In this document: piece after piece, positions 26,101-38,153 of the stretch | Numbering within the stretch: the first letter of the stretch is position 1 | Layout: each line of letters starts with the position of its first letter | NCBI GenBank assembly: GCA_012295275.1 | Contig: CM022672.1 | Coordinates: 45,568-109,567, forward strand | Source: Chrysomallon squamiferum | Lineage: Eukaryota; Mollusca; Gastropoda; Neomphalida; Peltospiridae | Reading direction: 5' to 3' | DNA length: 64,000 nucleotides | The notes under the pieces: generated by a model | Told to the model about the DNA's origin: nothing | The model's database searches: none | Seen by the model: the letters and a program-made list of their open reading frames with translations, nothing else | Program-made: the position numbers and the translations under genes

Positions 26101-28175
26101 GGGTGAAAAAAAGTGCCGCACGCCGCACCCAAAGGGGAACAACTCGTTTCCGACACGTGCACAAAAAACGCACATATTTTTGAAAATTTGCTCGTTTTTT
26201 TTTCAAACGCATTTTCTAAAGGTGCAGCACCTTTGGAAAATGTTGGAAACCATTTTGCCACACTCGCCCCGACGGCGCGCACCTTTTTGCACGTTGAAAT
26301 ATTTTTTTTCCCGACAGGACGGAATAGTGCCACACGGATTTTCAACTTTTGAAAATCGAATTTTTTCAAGTTTCGTTGAAAATGCTAGGGGTACCTTATT
26401 CAAAGTGCAATAACTTTTTTTCTGTGCGTGGGAAAAAGGGGGCGCACATAAAAAAAAGTGGGGCAAGGGTTGCCCTACACGGGTGAAAAGTGCCGCACGC
26501 CGCACCCAAGGGGAACAACTCGTTTCCGACACGTGCACAAAAAACGCACATGTTTTTGAAAATTTGCTCGTTTTTTTCAAACGCATTTTCTAAAGGTGCA
26601 GCACCTTTGGAAAATGTTGGAAGGCTCATTTTGCCACACTCGCCCCGACGGCGCGCACTTTTTTGCACACGTTGAAATATTTTTTTTCCCGACAGGACGG
26701 AATAGTGCCACACGGATTTTCAACTTTTGAAAATCGAATTTTTTCAAGTTTCGTTGAAAATGCTAGGGGTACCTTATTCAAAGTGCAATAACTTTTTCTG
26801 TGTGCGTGGGGGAAAATAGGGGCGGGGCGCACATACCCAAAAGTGGGGCAAGGGTTGCCCTACACGGGTGAAAAGTGCCGCCGCCGCCGCCAAAGGGGAA
26901 CAACTCGTTTCCGACACGTGCAAAAAAACGCACATTTTTTTTGAAAATTTGCTCGTTTTTTTCAAACGCATTTTTTAAAGGTGCAGCACCTTTGGAAAAT
27001 GTTGGAAACCATTTTGCCACACTCGCCCCGACGGCGCGCACCTTTTGCACACGTTGAAATATTTTTCCCGACAGGACGGAATAGTGCCACACGGATTTTC
27101 AACTTTTGAAAATCAGATTTTTCAAGTTTCGTTGAAAATGCTGCTAGGGTACCTTATTCAAAGTGCAATACTTTTTTTTCTGTGCGCGTGGGAAAAATAG
27201 GGCGCACATACCCAAAAGTGGGGCAAGGGTTGCCCTACACGGGTGAAAAGTGCCGCACGCCGCACCCAAGGGGAACAACTCGTTTCCGACACGTGCACAA
27301 AAAACGCACATGTTTTTGAAAATTTGCTCGTTTTTTTTTCAAACGCATTTTCTAAAGGTGCAGCACCTTTGGAAAATGTTGGAAACCATTTTGCCACACT
27401 CGCCCCGACGGCGCGCACCTTTTGCACACGTTGAAATATTTTTCCCGACAGGACGGAATAGTGCCACACGGATTTTCAACTTTTGAAAATCAGATTTTTT
27501 TCAAGTTTCGTTGAAAATGCTAGGGGTACCTTATTCAAAGTGCAACTTTTTTTTCTGTGCGTGGGAAAAATCGGGCGCACATACCCAAAAGTGGGGCAAG
27601 GGTTGCCCTACACGGGTGAAAAGTGCCGCACGCCGCACCCAAGGGGAACAACTCGTTTCCGACACGTGCACAAAAAACGCACATGTTTTTGAAAATTTGC
27701 TCGTTTTTTTTTCAAACGCATTTTCTAAAGGTGCAGCACCTTTGGAAAATGTTGGAAACCATTTTGCCACACTCGCCCCGACGGCGCGCACCTTTTGCAC
27801 ACGTTGAAATATTTTTCCCGACAGGACGGAATAGTGCCACACGGATTTTCAACTTTTGAAAATCGAATTTTTTCAAGTTTCGTTGAAAATGCTAGGGGTA
27901 CCTTATTCAAAGTGCAATAACTTTTTCTGTGCACGTGGGAAAAATAGGGCGCACATACCCAAAAGTGGGGCAAGGGTTGCCCTACACGGGTGAAAAGTGC
28001 CGCACGCCGCACCCAAGGGGAACAACTCGTTTCCGACACGTGCACAAAAAACGCACATGTTTTTGAAAATTTGCTCGTTTTTTTTTCAAACGCATTTTCT
28101 AAAGGTGCAGCACCTTTGGAAAATGTTGGAAACCATTTTGCCACACTCGCCCCGGAAACGGCGCGCACCTTTTAA

Positions 28176-28375
28176 NNNNNNNNNNNNNNNNNNNNNNNNN
28201 NNNNNNNNNNNNNNNNNNNNNNNNNNNNNNNNNNNNNNNNNNNNNNNNNNNNNNNNNNNNNNNNNNNNNNNNNNNNNNNNNNNNNNNNNNNNNNNNNNNN
28301 NNNNNNNNNNNNNNNNNNNNNNNNNNNNNNNNNNNNNNNNNNNNNNNNNNNNNNNNNNNNNNNNNNNNNNNNNNN
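28176..28375. other. Assembly gap (200 N)
   Basis: Exactly 200 unknown bases, a placeholder length and not a measured distance. Satellite flanks both sides, but its orientation and subfamily change across the gap. Confidence 0.99.
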
Positions 28376-31300
28376 GTGGCAAAAGCGTTTCCAACATTTG
28401 CCAATGGTGCTGCACCTTTTGAAAATGCGTTTGAAAAAAAAACGAGCAAATTTTCAAAAATATGTGCGTTTTTTGTGCACGTGTCGGAAACGAGTTGTTC
28501 CCCTTGGGTGGGGCGTGCGGCACTTTTCACCCGTGTAGGGCAACCCTTGCCCCACTTTTGGGTATGTGCGCCCGATTTTTCCCACGTGCACAGAAAAAGT
28601 TATTGCACTTTGAAAAAGGTACCCCTAGCATTTTCAACGAAACTTGAAAAAATTCGATTTTCAAAAGTTGAAAATCCGTGTGGCACTATTCCGTGCGGTC
28701 GGGAAAAATATTTCAACGTGTGCAAAAGGTGCGCGCCGTCGGGGCGAGTGTGGCAAAAGCGTTTCCAACATTTGCCAATGGTGCTGCACCTTTTGAAAAT
28801 GCGTTTGAAAAAAAAACGAGCAAATTTTCAAAAATATGTGCGTTTTTTGTGCACGTGTCGGAAACGAGTTGTTCCCCTTGGGTGGGGCGTGCGGCACTTT
28901 TCACCCGTGTAGGGCAACCCTTGCCCCACTTTTGGGTATGTGCGCCCGATTTTTCCCACGTGCACAGAAAAAGTTATTGCACTTTGAAAAAAAGGTACCC
29001 CTAGCATTTTCAACGAAACTTGAAAAAATTCGATTTTCAAAAGTTGAAAATCCGTGTGGCACTATTCCGTGCGGTCGGGAAAAATATTTCAACGTGTGCA
29101 AAAGGTGCGCGCCGTCGGGGCGAGTGTGGCAAAAGCGTTTCCAACATTTGCCAATGGTGCTGCACCTTTTGAAAATGCGTTTGAAAAAAAAAACGAGCAA
29201 ATTTTCAAAAATATGTGCGTTTTTTGTGCACGTGTCGGAAACGAGTTGTTCCCCTTGGGTGGGGCGTGCGGCACTTTTCACCCGTGTAGGGCAACCCTTG
29301 CCCCACTTTTGGGTATGTGCGCCCGATTTTTCCCACGTGCACAGAAAAAGTTATTGCACTTTGAAAAAGGTACCCCTAGCATTTTCAACGAAACTTGAAA
29401 AAATTCGATTTTCAAAAGTTGAAAATCCGTGTGGCACTATTCCGTGCGGTCGGGAAAAATATTTCAACGTGTGCAAAAGGTGCGCGCCGTCGGGGCGAGT
29501 GTGGCAAAAGCGTTTCCAACATTTGCCAATGGTGCTGCACCTTTTGAAAATGCGTTTGAAAAAAAACGAGCAAATTTTCAAAAATATGTGCGTTTTTTGT
29601 GCACGTGTCGGAAACGAGTTGTTCCCCTTGGGTGGGGCGTGCGGCACTTTTCACCCGTGTAGGGCAACCCTTGCCCCACTTTTGGGTATGTGCGCCCGAT
29701 TTTTCCCACGTGCACAGAAAAAGTTATTGCACTTTGAAAAAGGTACCCCTAGCATTTTCAACGAAACTTGAAAAAATTCGATTTTCAAAAGTTGAAAATC
29801 CGTGTGGCACTATTCCGTGCGGTCGGGAAAAATATTTCAACGTGTGCAAAAGGTGCGCGCCGTCGGGGCGAGTGTGGCAAAAGCGTTTCCAACATTTGCC
29901 AATGGTGCTGCACCTTTTGAAAATGCGTTTGAAAAAAAAAACGAGCAAATTTTCAAAAATATGTGCGTTTTTTGTGCACGTGTCGGAAACGAGTTGTTCC
30001 CCTTGGGTGGGGCGTGCGGCACTTTTCACCCGTGTAGGGCAACCCTTGCCCCACTTTTGGGTATGTGCGCCCGATTTTTCCCACGTGCACAGAAAAAGTT
30101 ATTGCACTTTGAAAAAGGTACCCCTAGCATTTTCAACGAAACTTGAAAAAATTCGATTTTCAAAAGTTGAAAATCCGTGTGGCACTATTCCGTGCGGTCG
30201 GGAAAAATATTTCAACGTGTGCAAAAGGTGCGCGCCGTCGGGGCGAGTGTGGCAAAAGCGTTTCCAACATTTGCCAATGGTGCTGCACCTTTTGAAAATG
30301 CGTTTAAAAAAAAAACGAGCAAATTTTCAAAAATATGTGCGTTTTTTGTGCACGTGTCGGAAACGAGTTGTTCCCCTTGGGTGGGGCGTGCGGCACTTTT
30401 CACCCGTGTAGGGCAACCCTTGCCCCACTTTTGGGTATATGCGCCCGATTTTTCCCACGTGCACAGAAAAAGTTATTGCACTTTGAAAAAGGTACCCCTA
30501 GCATTTTCAACGAAACTTGAAAAAATTCGATTTTCAAAAGTTGAAAATCCGTGTGGCACTATTCCGTGCGGTCGGGAAAAATATTTCAACGTGTGCAAAA
30601 GGTGCGCGCCGTCGGGGCGAGTGTGGCAAAAGCGTTTCCAACATTTGCCAATGGTGCTGCACCTTTTGAAAATGCGTTTGAAAAAAAAAACGAGCAAATT
30701 TTCAAAAATATGTGCGTTTTTTGTGCACGTGTCGGAAACGAGTTGTTCCCCTTGGGTGGGGCGTGCGGCACTTTTCACCCGTGTAGGGCAACCCCTTGCC
30801 CCCCACTTTTGGGTATGTGCGCCCGATTTTTCCCACGTGCACAGAAAAAGTTATTGCACTTTGAAAAAGGTACCCCTAGCATTTTCAACGAAACTTGAAA
30901 AAATTCGATTTTTCAAAAGTTGAAAATCCGTGTGGCACTATTCCGTGCGGTCGGGAAAAATATTTCAACGTGTGCAAAAGGTGCGCGCCGTCGGGGCGAG
31001 TGTGGCAAAAGCGTTTCCAACATTTGCCAATGGTGCTGCACCTTTTGAAAATGCGTTTGAAAAAAACGAGCAAATTTTCAAAAATATGTGCGTTTTTTGT
31101 GCACGTGTCGGAAACGAGTTGTTCCCCTTGGGTGGGGCGTGCGGCACTTTTCACCCGTGTAGGGCAACCCTTGCCCCACTTTTGGGTATGTGCGCCCGAT
31201 TTTTCCCACGTGCACAGAAAAAGTTATTGCACTTTGAAAAAGGTACCCCTAGCATTTTCAACGAAACTTGAAAAAATTCGATTTTCAAAAGTTGAAAATC

Positions 31301-33714
31301 CGTGTGGCACTATTCCGTGCGGTCGGGAAAAATATTTCAACGTGTGCAAAAGGTGCGCGCCGTCGGGGCGAGTGTGGCAAAAGCGTTTCCAACATTTGCC
31401 AATGGTGCTGCACCTTTTGAAAATGCGTTTGAAAAAAAAACGAGCAAATTTTCAAAAATATGTGCGTTTTTTGTGCACGTGTCGGAAACGAGTTGTTCCC
31501 CTTGGGTGGGGCGTGCGGCACTTTTCACCCGTGTAGGGCAACCCTTGCCCCACTTTTGGGTATGTGCGCCCGATTTTTCCCACGTGCACAGAAAAAGTTA
31601 TTGCACTTTGAAAAAGGTACCCCTAGCATTTTCAACGAAACTTGAAAAAATTCGATTTTCAAAAGTTGAAAATCCGTGTGGCACTATTCCGTGCGGTCGG
31701 GAAAAATATTTCAACGTGTGCAAAAGGTGCGCGCCGTCGGGGCGAGTGTGGCAAAAGCGTTTCCAACATTTGCCAATGGTGCTGCACCTTTTGAAAATGC
31801 GTTTGAAAAAAAAAACGAGCAAATTTTCAAAAATATGTGTTTTTTTGTGCACGTGTCGGAAACGAGTTGTTCCCCTTGGGTGGGGCGTGCGGCACTTTTC
31901 ACCCGTGTAGGGCAACCCTTGCCCCACTTTTGGGTATGTGCGCCCGATTTTCCCACGTGCACAGAAAAAGTTATTGCACTTTTGAAAAAAGGTACCCCTA
32001 GCATTTTCAACGAAACTTGAAAAAATTCGATTTTCAAAAGTTGAAAATCCGTGTGGCACTATTCCGTGCGGTCGGGAAAAATATTTCAACGTGTGCAAAA
32101 GGTGCGCGCCGTCGGGGCGAGTGTGGCAAAAGCGTTTCCAACATTTGCCAATGGTGCTGCACCTTTTGAAAATGCGTTTGAAAAAAAAACGAGCAAATTT
32201 TCAAAAATATGTGCGTTTTTTGTGCACGTGTCGGAAACGAGTTGTTCCCCTTGGGTGGGGCGTGCGGCACTTTTCACCCGTGTAGGGCAACCCTTGCCCC
32301 ACTTTTGGGTATGTGCGCCCGATTTTTCCCGTGCACAGAAAAAGTTATTGCACTTTGAAAAAGGTACCCCTAGCATTTTCAACGAAACTTGAAAAAATTC
32401 GATTTTCAAAAGTTGAAAATCCGTGTGGCACTATTCCGTGCGGTCGGGAAAAATATTTCAACGTGTGCAAAAGGTGCGCGCCGTCGGGGCGAGTGTGGCA
32501 AAAGCGTTTCCAACATTTGCCAATGGTGCTGCACCTTTGAAAATGCGTTTGAAAAAAAAAACGAGCAAATTTTCAAAAATATGTGCGTTTTTTGTGCACG
32601 TGTCGGAAACGAGTTGTTCCCCTTGGGTGGGGCGTGCGGCACTTTTCACCCGTGTAGGGCAACCCTTGCCCCACTTTTGGGTATGTGCGCCCGATTTTTC
32701 CCACGTGCACAGAAAAAGTTATTGCACTTTGAAAAAGGAACCCCTAGCATTTTCAACGAAACTTGAAAAATTCGATTTTCAAAAGTTGAAAATCCGTGTG
32801 GCACTATTCCGTGCGGTCGGGAAAAATATTTCAACGTGTGCAAAAGGTGCGCGCCGTCGGGGCGAGTGTGGCAAAAGCGTTTCCAACATTTGCCAATGGT
32901 GCTGCACCTTTTGAAAATGCGTTTGAAAAAAAACGAGCAAATTTTCAAAAATATGTGCGTTTTTTGTGCACGTGTCGGAAACGAGTTGTTCCCCTTGGGT
33001 GGGGCGTGCGGCACTTTTCACCCGTGTAGGGCAACCCTTGCCCCACTTTTGGGTATGTGCGCCCGATTTTTCCCACGTGCACAGAAAAAGTTATTGCACT
33101 TTGAAAAAGGTACCCCTAGCATTTTCAACGAAACTTGAAAAAATTCGATTTTCAAAAGTTGAAAATCCGTGTGGCACTATTCCGTGCGGTCGGGAAAAAT
33201 ATTTCAACGTGTGCAAAAGGTGCGCGCCGTCGGGGCGAGTGTGGCAAAAGCGTTTCCAACATTTGCCAATGGTGCTGCACCTTTTGAAAATGCGTTTGAA
33301 AAAAAACGAGCAAATTTTCAAAAATATGTGCGTTTTTTGTGCACGTGTCGGAAACGAGTTGTTCCCCTTGGGTGGGGGTGGGGCGTGCGGCACGCCCGAT
33401 TTTTCACCCGTGTGAAAAGGGGCAACCCTTGCCCCACTATTCCGTGCGGTCGGGAAAAATATTTTTTGGTATGTGGCAAAAGCGCCCGATTTTTCCCACG
33501 CCCCACTTTTGGGTATGTGCGCCCGATTTTTCCCACGTGCACAGAAAAAGTTATTGCACTTTGAAAAGGTACCCCTAGCATTTTCAACGAAATTTGAAAA
33601 ATTCGATTTTCAAAAGTTGAAAATCCGTGTGGCACTATTCCGTGCGGTCGGGAAAAATATTTCAACGTGTGCAAAAGGTGCGCGCCGTCGGGGCGAGTGT
33701 GGGAAAAACGTTTT
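28376..33714 (-). repeat. 374 bp satellite, array 2 (about 14 units, inverted, second subfamily)
   Basis: The same satellite in reverse complement, period 373-376 bp, much more uniform than array 1. Diagnostic differences (satellite sense): GACCGCACGGAATAG instead of GACAGGACGGAATAG, GCAGCACCATTGGC instead of GCAGCACCTTTGG, CGCCCCACCC instead of CGCCGCACCC, and GGTACCTTTTTC instead of GGTACCTTATTC. The last units at 33370-33530 are rearranged, and the array ends at a junction with the dispersed GT/core-repeat element. Confidence 0.95.
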
Positions 33715-34310
33715 TAAATAATTGAATTTTGTTTATTTTAGAGTTGTGTATCCATTCATTACCAGAGATTTTTTTTGTGTAAGAGTGTGTATGTGTGTGT
33801 CAGTTTGTGTGTGTCTCTGTGTATATATATACTAAGCAAAGAAAAAATCATATCGATTAGACTTATCTCAGTTTAGTGATATGTGTTCAGACTCATAGAT
33901 TAGAGTTAGGTCCCTTACTTGAGATATACTCACTAAGCAAGGAAAAAAATTACTTTGATTAGACTTATCTCCGTTCAATGATATGTCTTCACAATCATAG
34001 ATCAGTGTTATATCCCTAACGTGAGATGTAGTCACTAAGCTTCCGTACGTTAATTATCCGACAAATGGAACCTGCGAAAACGCCGAGTTTCGATCGTTTT
34101 AATGACTCAACGTGATTCTTTATTTGTTTACTTATTTAGTTATGCTGTCCTGTCTACTTTGCTTATTGGTGTTATAATTTAAAAAAATCAGTAAATTAAA
34201 TAATTTATTGTGTCATTTGATAGAATCGTTTCTTTAATATCAGAATTTATTTTTTATTTTTGTATTTTATTAATATTCTCAAGTTTATTTGTTTTCAAAT
34301 TCTCTGGCAA
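33715..34310 (+). mobile_element. Dispersed GT/core-repeat element, copy E1
   Basis: Order: a 5' block beginning ATTGAATTTTGTTTATTTTAG, a short TG-rich tract, two ~100 bp core repeats (CTAAGCAAAG...GATTAGACTTATCTC...GTGAGATG), then a 3' block (TTATCCGACAAATGGAACC ... CTGGCAATTTTTAATTAATTG). There is no coding sequence. The microsatellite-plus-core layout resembles non-autonomous Helitron-like (Helentron or pearl-type) elements of molluscs, but I cannot define the ends, so the class is a guess. It directly abuts satellite array 2. Confidence 0.5.
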
Positions 34311-35020
34311 TTTTTAATTAATTGAATTTTATTTATTTTAGAATTGTATATGCATTAAGTACTTTAGGTTTTTGTCTGTGTAGGATTCTGTGTGTGTGTG
34401 TGTGTGTGTGTGTTTGTGTGTGTATGTGTTACTGTGTGTATACTAAGCAAAGAAAAAATCAGATCAATTAGACTTATCTCCTTTTAGTGATATGTGCTCA
34501 CAAACAGATTATAGTTAGGTCCCTTACGTGAGATGTACTCACTAAGCAAAGTAAAAATTATATCGATTAGACTATCTCCCTTCAATGATATGTATTCACA
34601 AACATAGACTAGAGTTACGTCCCTTACGTGAGATGTAGTCACTAAGCAAAGAAAAAATTATACCGGTTAGACTTATCTCCCTTTAGTGAGATGTGTTCAC
34701 AAACATAGATTAGAGTTATATCCCTTACGTACGATGTAGTCACTAAGCTTACGTACGCTAATTATCCTACAAATGGAACCTCCGAAAACGCCGAGTTTCG
34801 ATCGTTTTAATGATTCAACGGGGTTCTTTATTTGTTTACTTATTTAGTTATTCTTTCCTGTCTATTTTGCTTATTGTTTTTATAGTAAAAAAATTCAGTA
34901 AATAAAATAATTTATTGTGTCGTTTGATAGAATCGGTTTTATAATATGAGAATGTATTATTTCTTTTTGTATTTTATTAATATTCTCAAGTTTATTTGTT
35001 TTCAAATTCTCTGGCAATTT
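34311..35020 (+). mobile_element. Dispersed GT/core-repeat element, copy E2
   Basis: Full copy in tandem with E1: 5' block with GAATTGTATATGCATTAAGTA, a (GT)n tract near 34390-34430, three ~100 bp core repeats (34440-34745) and the same 3' block with CCGAAAACGCCGAGTTTCGA. The number of core repeats varies between copies (two or three), which accounts for the length differences. Confidence 0.55.
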
Positions 35021-35290
35021 TTATTTAATTAAATTTTTGTTTCTTTTAGAATTGTATATGCATTAAGTACCAGAGGTTTTTCTGTGTGTAAGATTGTGTA
35101 AGTGTGTGTCTGTGTGTGTGTGCTAAGCAAAGAAAAATCAGATCGATTAGACTTATCTCCTTTTAGTGATATGTGCTCACAAACAGATTAGAGTTAGGTC
35201 CCTTACGTGAGATGTACTCACTAAGCAAAGTAAAAACTATATCGATTAGCCTTATGTCCCTTCAGTGATTTATGTCCACAAACATATTTC
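35021..35290 (+). mobile_element. Dispersed GT/core-repeat element, copy E3 (3' truncated)
   Basis: 5' block, a short GT tract and just under two core repeats, ending near 35285. The 3' block is missing and unrelated AT-rich sequence follows. Confidence 0.5.
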
Positions 35291-35451
35291 GTGTTTTTTC
35301 ATCTTGGACTGAATGTTTTTTGATTTGATAATATTATTTTGAAAATATTTTTTTTAAATTCATAAGCATTGCTATAATCTGGTTAATGTGAGATGGTGTC
35401 TGTGGATTACCTTTATTCATATAATGTATTATTTTATATAACTTATATTAG

Positions 35452-35488
<37 letters not shown>

Positions 35489-36387
35489 ATAAATAATGGA
35501 AATGAAATTGTGTTTATATGTATGGTTGTATCGTTTAATACATGCACTTAAAAAACTATTGTTGACAAAAACACTTTCATAGTTCTTTTGTGAAGCTTCA
35601 AAATCTGTATTATTTGAATGCACTGGAATGTTTTCATTATAAGGCAATAGCTACAATTTGAGGTTTGCCCCAAAAATGATAGGCACACTTCTCATTCAAA
35701 AATTAAACCAGTGAGAGGTAAGTGATACATCTTCTTTTCAACAGTGTTTGGTAACAACAAATTGAGAAATAACATTTATAACAGTAATCTACATTTCACT
35801 ATTGTTACTTATTTTATTATTATTAATTTTTTTTTTTTTTTTTTGCTGTGCAGTTTTATTTTTTCTATATAAATAAAATGCAATCTTATGCGTTAAATAT
35901 GAACACAGTAAAACTCCAAGAAATAAGAAGCTTTTGAGGTGAAAATTAAATGAAATTCAAAGGTGAAATAAAATAACCCAGATGAAAAAAACAAAAACAA
36001 AAACAGAAGAAAGGCAATGTGATAATATTATGGCTGATAATTTAGAGATATATAGAAATATGCATTAATAATAAAAGAGTAAATGGAATGTAACAGTATG
36101 AATTTATCAACATGCAATGTAAAAAGAAATGTTTATATAATAATAAATACATGAGTTTATCACACACGCACACACACACATATACACACACACAGACACA
36201 CAGAGAAAATGTATTTAGAGTGTGTTGAGAAAAGCTTTAAGAGACTAGAATATATATGATACTATAAGTGAAATTACAAATTAATAAATAAACAACACAC
36301 ACACATTTATGTAGAGCAGTATAATCAAAAAGCTAAATGAAATAACAGGAAAATATATCTAACAGATGTTAGTTTGGCAATTTTATT
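35291..36387. other. AT-rich intergenic sequence
   Basis: No gene seen. It holds a poly(T) run at 35455-35487, a second T run near 35829-35844, and CA-rich patches at 36160-36200. Confidence 0.7.
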
Positions 36388-37003
36388 ATTTACGGTCTAA
36401 GGGGAATAACTCTATTTTAGGCCAAACCGCCTGATAGGAATATTGAATGCACGCACAAAACAATTAAAAAATAATAATAAAGCAATCAAACAGATAACTA
36501 AATAAATAAATAAATAAATAAATAACCTAGCATATTTAAAAAAAAAAACAATACAAAACAATAAAAGAAGGGTAAAAATTATAGGAAATGAAAACAAGGA
36601 AAAGAATGTACCTTTACGGTCTAAAGGGAATAACCCAACTGAAAGCATAATTTGGGACTAATTTATAGAATTGTCAGAGGTTGTTATTCAGTTTTTGTTT
36701 TGATTTTAAAAACTGAACATAATTGTATTTAACCCTTTATTTTGTAATTTATTTATTTTGCATAACTTCTTTTATTTTATTTTTTTATTTTCTTTAAACC
36801 TACATAATTTAAAATAATCTTATTTATTTTTGATGGCTTAACTTTGTTTGATATTTAGATTTTAAATATTTATAACTATATATAATCTAAATAATTCAGC
36901 TGGAACTGTTTAAAACAACATAAACAACAACAAAAAACATTTGGGTCGTAACTCATGTAATGACACCTTATTTGGAAACACTGTTACAGTTATCTCCCTT
37001 ATA

Positions 37004-37065
<62 letters not shown>

Positions 37066-37400
37066 GACAACAGCAGTATTTGCTGCATAGTAATAGTTGT
37101 CACAAAAGTTGCAATATTGTTGGCAGAAATAGTAGAAGATGGTGTCTGTAATTGTATTTTTCGTTTCCAGTATTTCCGTAATGTAATATTATTTACTTTT
37201 TATAAGAAGAAAAGAAAATACAGAAATCGTTTATTTAATCATTATATATAAACAGATAGATATGCATGTAAATAAACAATTAAAAAAGACAAAAGAGAAA
37301 GATTGATAACTTTACCCATTTTACTGCAGGCATTAGCAAAACGCTTCTTCTACTTATCTCAGTTTCCTTTAAATAGAGTTATCCCCCTTAGACCGTAAAT
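36388..37400. mobile_element. Candidate inverted-repeat element (TTACGGTCTAAGGGG ends)
   Basis: TTTACGGTCTAAGGGGAATA at 36390 reappears as its reverse complement ending at about 37400 (TATCCCCCTTAGACCGTAAA), together with the adjoining ACTCTATTT. The arms match over about 28 bp. A third copy in the same orientation as the first lies at about 36614. The inside is AT-rich with (TAAA)n and (ATT)n tracts and no transposase frame. It could be a nested or degraded MITE. No clear target duplication was found. Confidence 0.4.
37003..37064. repeat. (ATT)n microsatellite
   Basis: About 20 uninterrupted ATT trinucleotides within the candidate inverted-repeat element. Confidence 0.95.
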
Positions 37401-38153
37401 TTAACATTTACAGCAGATAAAATTATCACACTTACTGTTGTTATTATTATTATTATTATCAGTGGACTTCTTCATTTTTTCACCAGTTCTGTTGTTCATG
37501 TATTATTTTCATTTACACATTTTATTTATTCAGCCAGTTAGATTCCGCAATAAAACAAAATAAAATATAAAGATATTGTTCCATAACAGATTGAAACGTA
37601 CATTTATTTCGTTACAGAGACTTTGAGGAAACTAACTGGTAATGAAACATTTCAGGGAGCCTTGTTAAATCAGGTTAAAGTTTGTCACTTCAAACACAGC
37701 AGCATATCGAAAAGAACGGAATTAATGTTCGATCAGTTTCAAAGAAAAGAGATAAAGCAAATTATTGCTAAAAGTCTTTAGCTTTTACAGCCGCTCTAAC
37801 TTTATAAAATAACCGTGTGTTAGTAACGACTTCTTTCTCCAGTTCAGCGTTGACGTGGGACACTGGGGGAGAGCACGAGCATTGTAACTGAAAGCAGACC
37901 TGTCACTCCATTCTCCTCATATCGACTTTTCCCTGTCTAATGTGTTTTAAACTGGCAGTTGCAACAACCAAATAAAATTCAGTGTTTAGTAATTATTTCT
38001 GGCGACTTTAGTGCATCTCCCGAAATAGAAAAAAGTGAAGAAATCGTTTCCACTTTTGCTGTTTTCAGAAACCAAGGGAAAAAAAAGAAGAAGAAGAAGA
38101 AAAAAATTACCAAACACACACACATACACACACACATACACACACACAAACAC
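37401..38153. other. Sequence upstream of the HYKK pseudogene
   Basis: AT-rich, becoming more balanced after 37800, with no coding homology. A GAA/AAG tract and a CA/TACACA microsatellite at 38085-38153 sit immediately before the probable HYKK start codon. Confidence 0.6.

Larger units (their letters stand above)
12285..28175 (+). repeat. 374 bp satellite, array 1 (about 42 units)
   Basis: Head-to-tail units of about 374-379 bp, tracked by the landmark AAAGGTGCAGCACCTTTGG, first at 12542. Each unit contains GACACGTGCAC, a GTTGGAAAC box, the CG-rich stretch CGCCCCGACGGCGCGCACC, GACAGGACGGAATAG, TTTCGTTGAAAATGC and GGGGTACCTTATTC. It is more GC-rich than its surroundings. Units at 13500-16000, 18300-19100 and 27200-28170 are nearly perfect, while 16050-27180 shows many homopolymer indels. 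The first unit, 12285-12440, is rearranged. Reading frames crossing the units are by-products of the repeat. Confidence 0.95.

Noticed and set aside
28836-29771. Long open frame (311 aa) and many 60-270 aa frames on both strands through the satellite
   Set aside because: They follow the repeat period, occur in every frame and both orientations, switch frame with single-base indels and have no domain. They are satellite translation.
12285-33714. CRISPR-like array
   Set aside because: Units are contiguous 374 bp repeats without short direct repeats separated by unique spacers, and the DNA is animal.
35429-35647. Minus-strand frame with a long Lys run
   Set aside because: Produced by a poly(T) tract. 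No similarity beyond it.
37959-38153. Upstream in-frame ATG for the HYKK copy
   Set aside because: The added residues are Lys runs and THIHTH microsatellite translation. The later ATG at 38154 fits better.
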